NCBI GenBank assembly: GCA_003573635.1 | Contig: QUTJ01031314.1 | Coordinates: forward strand, 1 to 10,834 | Direction of reading: 5' to 3' | DNA: 10,834 nucleotides | Origin: Goniomonas avonlea | Lineage: Eukaryota; Cryptophyceae; Goniomonadida; Goniomonadaceae | Part shown: positions 5,799 to 10,834 of the stretch, piece by piece | How the letters are laid out: every line of letters begins with the position of its first letter | Numbering within the stretch: the first letter of the stretch is position 1 | Position numbers and translations under genes: made by a program | Notes under the pieces: model-generated | What the model saw: the letters and a program-made list of their open reading frames with translations, nothing else | The model's database searches: none | Told to the model about the DNA's origin: nothing

Positions 5799-8378
5799 CT
5801 GCAGGATCGAAATTAACCAGAGCTTCAAGCCACACTCGGTTGCAGGATGAAAGCGCTGGCCACAGCGCGCCCAGGGAGAGATCAATTGTATTACCTGGGC
5901 TTAGAGAAGGGCCGGGGGCAGCGTAGTCAAAGTCTTCAAAGTGCAAATGCTGCTCGTGGTCAGAGCTCAGCAACACGCCCTCGCGAATAGCCGCGAGCTC
6001 AAAGTGAGACACGTCTCGGTTGTCCTGTGGGGGGAGTCACTTGCCCCGTCTAAAGCCGTTCGAAGCATATGTGGGGGCGTTGGCAAGCAATCAAACACGA
6101 ACTTGGGCGCAGACAGTCACACTGCACCCCCACTTCCCCAAAACGACAACGAATGTGTATCGAGGTAACCGAAGGTGAGGCCGCACCTTGATTTTTGGTT
6201 TGTACTGAGGAACGACTTGCTTATTCAACAGAGCATCCCAGTCAATAGAGGCAAAGAATGGATGCGCGCGGATGTCGGCGGCAATGTTGTCGCCTTGACT
6301 TGTCGCGTTCCCAAGTCGGGCCTGGCGAGAGTTGAGGGTTGGTAAACTTAGACCACCACAAGTGCGTGACTGAGCACAAGTCCGGGAGGCGACCGAATGG
6401 AAGTATGACCTGTGGGCTGTGGATAGACCACAAGGGTGCTCAGTGGAAAAAAAGGGGGACTGGTTGGCATTTTCAAAGGAATATTGAGAAAACGAACCGC
6501 AGATCGCACAGAAGAGGGGGAGGGGGGGGAGGGGGCGTACCGCTGGGTCAGTCTTGAGCAGGCCGGTGAGCACATCTCTACAATCAGCGCTGAGCCCATC
6601 AGGAAACTCGAGTGGGTTTTCCAACAGCTTTCGGTAAGACATGTGGAAATTGGTGCTGTAGAATGGCGGCTGAGATGGAATGTGAGGCGCCCCCGTCGCC
6701 ATCAAGACACACCCCCAACAACCACTCCGAATCTGAATCGCAAATCGTGTATTTCATGACTTTGTGCTGGCCACAATGGAATCGATTCACTGGTTGTGTT
6801 TGAGCAATACAGCTCCAGGCGCAAGCCGAGTCGAGAAACCAGTGAGAGACAAGGACAAACAGTCAAAGCGCACCAAGCCGACTGCCATCTCGTACAGCAA
6901 AATGCCCAAGCTCCACCAGTCTACAGCTTTTCCGTGACCCTTCTTGAGCACAATTTCAGGCGCTGCAGAAAATGCCAGCGTCAACACGCAACATTGTCGA
7001 CAAGGAGGTCAGAAACGAGACAGCAAGGCAAAAAGGTCGAAAAGGGACGGCACGCGAACGGACCAATATAATAAGGAGACCCGACAATAGTATACGTTCG
7101 CTGCTCCGAGACAGTGTCCTTGGAGAGTCCAAAGTCGGTGAGCTTGATAAACCCTGGTCGCGTGTTATTTGAAAAGAGGAAACGCTGCCAAGTGACCCAC
7201 CATCCATGTCCAGGAGGACGTTCTCAGGCTTGAGATCGCTGCAAATATGAGTCAAACAAACCCAAAACGCAAAGCGACCTACCGATAGACAATATCCATT
7301 TCATGCAAATATTCCAGAGCCATCGTAATTTGTGCTCCATAGAAGGCCACCCTGTCCTCTTGAAATCTTTGCTGCCGTTTAATAAGCGAGAAGATGTCGC
7401 CCCCGTTGATAAAATCCAGAACAAAACACAACTGGATCCGCAGAGTCAGCGACTTGAAGCAAAATAAAGTTTCCTACTTTATCGTTTGTTTGAAACGCAT
7501 AATGTAGCTTGACAACAAATGGATGATTCACCACCTCCAATACTCGACGTTCCGTCTGGGTCGATCGCAGCTGCGAGGAGTCAGGACGAGCGAAGCAGGC
7601 CAAGAGGATCACCTGGTTGGTTGAAATCACATCTTTCTTGTTTAAAACTTTCAGCGCATAAATCTGACCGCTGTCTTTCTTCTTCACCTGGATGACCTGT
7701 CTCGAGGATTTCACAATCCACAAATAGAAACTGGGAACACGGAACGAACCTTGCCAAACGCCCCGCGCCCCACCAAAGCAAGGAGCTCAAAATCTTGAAT
7801 ACCAGCCCGATCCTCAATCCCCAAACAATCGGTCTCGATAGTATGGATCCACTCCACCATGTCCAGCTCCGAGCTTGCCTGCAAGTACAAATCTGATCTT
7901 TTGGGATCAGGATGAAATAAGCCAAAAGTGTTCGGCCGCCCAGTATGCTTTTGTGCGGTCGCGATCGAGCAATCAGTAAGATCGATTGTTGCTCTTGGCT
8001 TGTCACCCTGGAGCCATGTATCCTGGAAGGGAGAATTACTAAGAGGCAAAATGGCAACTCTAGTGGGAATACCTGCGAAACAAAATAGTGGAGGGTGCAG
8101 TTATCCACCAGGACAAACCATCTTCGTTTCCAGCTCTTCAATATCCCTTTGCTCAACTTATGAAGCCACCCTCGCTTCAAAACCTGGACCATGAGGTCGT
8201 CCAGCGAACCGCCTCCGCTCCGAGGGGGTGATTGCGACAGCTGCTTTCGAGCAGCTCTGCTCGGGCCGAGGGAGAAAAAGTCTAACTTTCCTTTACCATC
8301 CTTTTCAACGGATCTCCTTGCCGGAACTTGCGCTGGTCGGCCACCATCAACGGAGTGATGGGCGGGACTCGCTGCCAT
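5276..8378 (-). CDS. PH-domain AGC-family Ser/Thr protein kinase with C-terminal extension
   Basis: Fourteen inferred exons: 8378-8073, 8022-7750, 7696-7613, 7570-7478, 7431-7283, 7238-7201, 7153-7064, 6962-6874, 6669-6541, 6321-6187, 6024-5895, 5798-5641, 5511-5392, 5341-5276. About 619 residues, all junctions in frame. A PH domain spans 66-165, with basic motif K74-x9-K84-x-R86 before WFVL and W160 near its end, suited to phosphoinositide binding. The kinase domain starts near F180: glycine loop GRGAFGKV (187-194), K209, alpha-C E228, YRDLKPEN with catalytic D303 and N308, D321-F-G, activation-loop T336 in [12 protein letters not shown] 345-347, RLG and HPFF. All catalytic residues are present, so it should be active. 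RSK/S6K-like stretches include [13 protein letters not shown]. The tail has DVSHFE, then hydrophobic motif FEDFDY (491-496) with Asp at the phosphosite. Residues 506-619 (SP-rich linker, [14 protein letters not shown], helical end) are unusual. Other SGK/Akt-like assignments are possible. Confidence 0.9.
6516..6535 (+). repeat. G-run cluster inside kinase intron 9
   Basis: G5-A-G8-A-G5 on the plus strand lies six bases from the donor of the 219-bp intron 6322-6540. In the transcript it is a C-rich tract right after the splice donor. The G-rich strand could form a G-quadruplex. Confidence 0.7.
7750..8228 (-). other. PH domain segment and start of the kinase glycine loop (exon 1 end and exon 2)
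   Basis: The PH fold is encoded by the end of exon 1 ([20 protein letters not shown], then FVLVDNC) and most of exon 2 ([15 protein letters not shown], then the EWIHTIE terminal helix). The [14 protein letters not shown] segment resembles cytohesin/Grp1-type PH domains more than Akt's. The intron at 8023-8072 splits the domain in the third strand region. Confidence 0.85.
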
Positions 8379-8696
8379 GAAAAGAAGCCTTGAGAGTCAC
8401 CGAGCCCGACCAATCAAGACACGTCAGTCACAAACAGACACTTGACCGTGATTGCAAAGCAAACTCCGATCCGGTTGCTAGATTCCTTTTGCTCAACAAC
8501 GCCGTTTTTGCTCAATTGATTTTGTTTGGTTAAGTAAGATCATATTCCACATCACTGGCGTGGACGCAGTGAAGTTTCCTTTTAGTCTAAGTTTTAGACG
8601 ATGTCTGAACAGCAACGTAGGCAGCTAATTTCGCCTTCGGTGTAATCAAGCACGGATGTGTAACTCAATCCACTCCAGTATTCAAACACGGTCTTT
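8379..8696 (-). promoter_or_regulatory. Upstream region of the kinase gene
   Basis: About 320 bp upstream of the kinase start contain no supported exon. CCAAT on the plus strand at 8410-8414 (ATTGG in the gene's direction) lies about 32 bp before the start, and an ACGTCA element is nearby at 8421-8426. A perfect small inverted repeat, GTCTAA/TTAGAC (8585-8590 and 8594-8599), lies further out. The promoter role is inferred from position. Confidence 0.4.
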
Positions 8697-8792
8697 TTGC
8701 CGACACAGCCCGTGCTTGCTCGCTGGGTTGACGGTTTGTCGCCATTGCGCTCATTTTGTGCACAATCATGCATGAAATGGTATCACGACAGG

Positions 8793-8828
8793 ACAGACCG
8801 GACAGACCGGACAGCCCGGACAGACCGG
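8793..8828. repeat. Four tandem copies of a 9-bp unit
   Basis: ACAGACCGG is repeated at 8793, 8802, 8811 (as ACAGCCCGG) and 8820. It reads as an Asp-Arg-Thr repeat in one plus frame, but the surrounding frame has no protein-like character, so it is treated as a noncoding minisatellite. Confidence 0.88.
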
Positions 8829-8849
8829 AAAACCCGAATCGCAGCTCCC

Positions 8850-8927
8850 ATGGACGAGGCCCAGCTGATCGGTTCCTGCTTCCAGTCTTTCAAGTTAACT
8901 CCGGCTGACGTAGGCCCGTGCTCCTGA
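8850..8927 (+). CDS. Doubtful short ORF or first exon
   Basis: An ATG in good context (CTCCCATGG) opens 25 codons beginning MDEAQLIGSCFQSFKLTPAD before TGA. A possible splice donor (GAC/GTAGGC) follows the Asp codon, so it could be a first exon, but I see no matching downstream plus-strand exon. The region also holds the 9-bp repeat just upstream. Treat as unproven. Confidence 0.12.
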   Translation: MDEAQLIGSCFQSFKLTPADVGPCS

Positions 8928-8972
8928 ATATAATGTCTAAGCTAGACAAGGACAAGTTAGCTAGCAGTCCCA

Positions 8973-9410
8973 TCAGGTGGTGCCCATGTCGGCGTCGCTT
9001 GGAGTCTTGGTGCCCTTGCCGGACACAGTTTCGACCACCGCCTTAGCAGCCTCGCGCAGCTGGCGCTGGATGGGGGGCGGGATGTCGCGCACACGACCAT
9101 CCTCTCTGATGGTGCGACTGAGAGGGGTGCGACCGTCGCCCACCAGGCACAGGGTCAGGGGCGTAGCGCTGGGGCGGGTCCGTCACCCACGAGCGGGGGG
9201 GACCCCCATCAGCAGCGGCCGGCGGCGCCAAGGAGTCGCGCAGGGTGGTCGAAGACAACGTTGACCGCCGTGCGGGGATCCAGCGGTTCCTCCAGAGGGT
9301 TCCGACCCTGGAGGGCAGCGCCAGGACTGCTCCCGTCAACCCCTGGACCCTCGTTGGCCCTGGAGGGTCGACGTCGCACGACACCGCGGGTGTGATTCAG
9401 TTGAATATCA
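8973..9410 (-). pseudogene. GC-rich coding-like patch whose frames do not join cleanly (broken gene or mis-modelled exons)
   Basis: On the minus strand, three frames successively look protein-like. First is 9410-9212 (no ATG; includes GRNPLEEPLDPRTAVNVVFD), ending at TGA 9209-9211. Next is a stretch near 9215-9160 reading PPRSWVTDPPQRYAP. Last is 9168-8973, 64 residues, including LCLVGDGRTPLSRTIREDGR and DIPPPIQRQLREAAKAVVE, ending with TGA at 8973-8975. A CGCCCCAG acceptor precedes the last segment, but I found no donor in the right phase in the first. The patch is visibly richer in G and C than its flanks. It may be a pseudogene with two frameshifts, a gene with unusual introns, or a low-quality assembly stretch. 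No family is recognised. Confidence 0.33.
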
Positions 9411-9411
9411 C

Positions 9412-10790
9412 TGAAACAAGTGATCTAGGCCCACATAGGCCCTGGCACATATGCTGCCAGTCGAAAGGAAAGTAATCGTCCTGTGCTCGGGATTCCGAGT
9501 TGGCATCGCACTCATTCATTGAAGTATTATAAAATGAGGCGGTGTGCCAGTGACTTTGAAAGTCATTGTTGCCATATGATCTGCTCCTGTGGTCCACAAA
9601 TGTGCAGGCGCAGATCACAGTGTTTCAAGTCGCGTGCGTTGTGATTGGGTTTCCATTGTGTGTTCTTGTATCGATCTAGTCTCAATCGAAGTGCGGTGTA
9701 TGTACAACAGAAGAGTCTATACATTGCGAAGAAAAAGACATTGCAGTTGTAACATGTGTGGGACTCGGAATCTGTGATTGCAATCACCCGTTGTAAGGCG
9801 AGATTTTTCATGGTGTCTGTCTGTACCAATGCATTGATTGTCCTTTTTCTCCCTGTCTGCACCGGAACGAATGGCATCATTGAATTTCGCAGCTGCACTC
9901 ACAGCGCTCTCTACTACACGTGACATTAACTACTCTCTCTCTGTCTCTCTGTCTCTCTCTCTCTCTGTCTCTCTCTCTGTCTCTCTCTCTCTCCCTTACT
10001 CCCTCCTGCGACGCCACTCCTCATCGCACCTACGTCCCGAGTTCGAAGCACCTCCACCCATCGCTTCCTTCTCTTGACTACACACTAACTCTGCAATATA
10101 ACGTTATACACCTTATCTCGAAGAGTAACCCAGGCTCTCTATAATCATAATTTAGCGCGTTAACATCCTTTACAGAGTTCCGCCTCACTCTCAAGGCGAT
10201 GAAAGGAAACTACCTGACGTAACACCATGTCACTGGCATTTCTTTGTCAGGTTGGAATTTTAATACGGTCTTATTATTCCTTCAACCTCTCTAGCCTTTT
10301 CGGACCTTTCTCTACCTAGAGAATCTGGGTAATTCCAGCCCAATGGCATTTTCCCAACCCGCCTGCCGACCTCCTGCTGGTGCATTATTTTGGGACACGA
10401 GCCGCTCGACACCCACTTGCAGCGCCTCACAAAAGTCGCACGAGTGGTCTGTCCAGTCTCCCACCTCAATCGTCTGTTGGCCTCATCCGCCGACTCTCAT
10501 TTCGAAACCCACAGGTTCTTGCTCCTCCCGTCCCACGGTCAAGTCAGTCCGCGCGCTTAACACCACACGCACCCACCTAGTTATTTTTTCCTGTCTCGGG
10601 CGCCGCAGATTTAATTCGGTGAAGATGGCACCCCCTTAGCTAATGCGCTCCGTACCACAAAGGGCCGGCCGGCTGCTCAAACTCGAACTCACCTGCCTGA
10701 CAGGCTGCGAACTCTCAGGCCTGGACACCTTGAACTGTTTTGTCTCACTGAAAATATAACTCTCATAATTATATCATGAAATCTGACTTG

Positions 10791-10792
<2 letters not shown>
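9412..10792. other. About 1.4 kb with no supported gene
   Basis: Frames on both strands are short or low in protein-like character. The longest (9563-9898 minus, 10343-10639 plus and 10260-10469 minus) show no motifs or splice structure. No tRNA-like cloverleaf was noticed. Apart from the CT repeat at 9932-9993 I see nothing definable. Confidence 0.55.
9932..9993. repeat. Interrupted CT microsatellite with GTCT units
   Basis: About 62 bp of CT dinucleotides are interrupted by G at several points, giving CTGTCTCT units. Simple sequence, typical of eukaryotic intergenic DNA. Confidence 0.95.

Positions 10793-10834
<42 letters not shown>
10793..10834. repeat. Pure (CT)n microsatellite at the window edge
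   Basis: Twenty-one uninterrupted CT dinucleotides run to the last base, so the full length is not visible. Such a tract may also mark an assembly end. Confidence 0.97.

Noticed and set aside
5799-5894. Treating this stretch as coding, since it is open and in frame
   Set aside because: It begins GTAATA and ends CCTGCAG, and its translation lacks the SP-rich composition of both flanks; intron preferred, not proven.
7556-7570. Acceptor at 7555/7556 (CGACCCAG) for kinase exon 4
   Set aside because: The acceptor at 7571 (CTCCTCGCAG) is preceded by a CCTGAC branch-like site and adds LRSTQ, restoring the normal AGC spacing between the beta-3 Lys region and the alpha-C Glu.
8585-8599. Small inverted repeat GTCTAA/TTAGAC as a possible transposon end
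   Set aside because: Only six base pairs per arm, no target duplication and no transposase nearby.
9043-9384. Continuous 113-codon minus-strand ORF
   Set aside because: Only a short middle part looks protein-like; the better coding signal at each end lies in other frames.
9932-10077. Ser/Leu-repeat ORFs over the CT microsatellite
   Set aside because: They are translations of a simple repeat.
10260-10639. Overlapping ORFs on both strands (69 and 98 codons)
   Set aside because: No motifs, no splice structure and no sustained protein-like composition.
1-10834. CRISPR arrays, prokaryotic defence operons or transposons
   Set aside because: No regularly spaced repeats, no transposase or reverse-transcriptase motifs, and all recognisable genes are intron-containing eukaryotic genes.

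Overview
The window is eukaryotic nuclear DNA, not bacterial. The genes I can read are split by many short introns: of 23 inferred introns most are 42-67 bp, the rest 96-238 bp, and nearly all have GT...AG ends. The genes encode eukaryotic signalling and cytoskeletal proteins: a formin, the AMPK beta subunit and a PH-domain AGC kinase. Gene spacing is compact, with two divergent pairs separated by about 110 and 300 bp. CT microsatellites lie near and at the right edge. This fits a unicellular or otherwise compact-genome eukaryote. I cannot name the lineage from sequence alone. All exon models below were built by eye from reading frame, splice sites and recognisable family motifs.

Left part (1-2684): a minus-strand formin fragment (armadillo/FH3-like repeats, coiled coil, start of a proline run) runs off the left edge. 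It is transcribed divergently from a complete plus-strand AMPK beta gene (1743-2684), which has a strong predicted hairpin just upstream of its start codon. Middle (2685-5275): an unassigned convergent spacer, then a second divergent pair made of a small lysine/arginine-rich protein (minus, 3358-3689) and a 142-residue coiled-coil protein (plus, 3804-4323). A doubtful plus-strand gene follows at 4640-5125, containing a perfect 27-bp tandem duplication.

The largest gene (minus, 5276-8378, 14 inferred exons, about 619 residues) encodes a PH domain, an intact AGC-type Ser/Thr kinase domain, an AGC C-tail whose hydrophobic motif is FEDFDY (Asp at the usual phosphosite), and a C-terminal extension that looks weakly UBA-like. 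It is the most interesting item here. The right part (8379-10834) holds the kinase promoter region, a 9-bp tandem repeat, a GC-rich minus-strand patch (8973-9410) whose coding-like frames do not join cleanly, and about 1.4 kb with no supported gene, ending in a (CT)n tract at the window edge.

Functionally, AMPK beta (energy sensing) and the PH-AGC kinase (phosphoinositide/growth signalling type) belong to neighbouring pathways in eukaryotes generally, and the formin is an actin nucleator. Nothing shows that their proximity is functional. I found no mobile element, CRISPR array, tRNA or rRNA.
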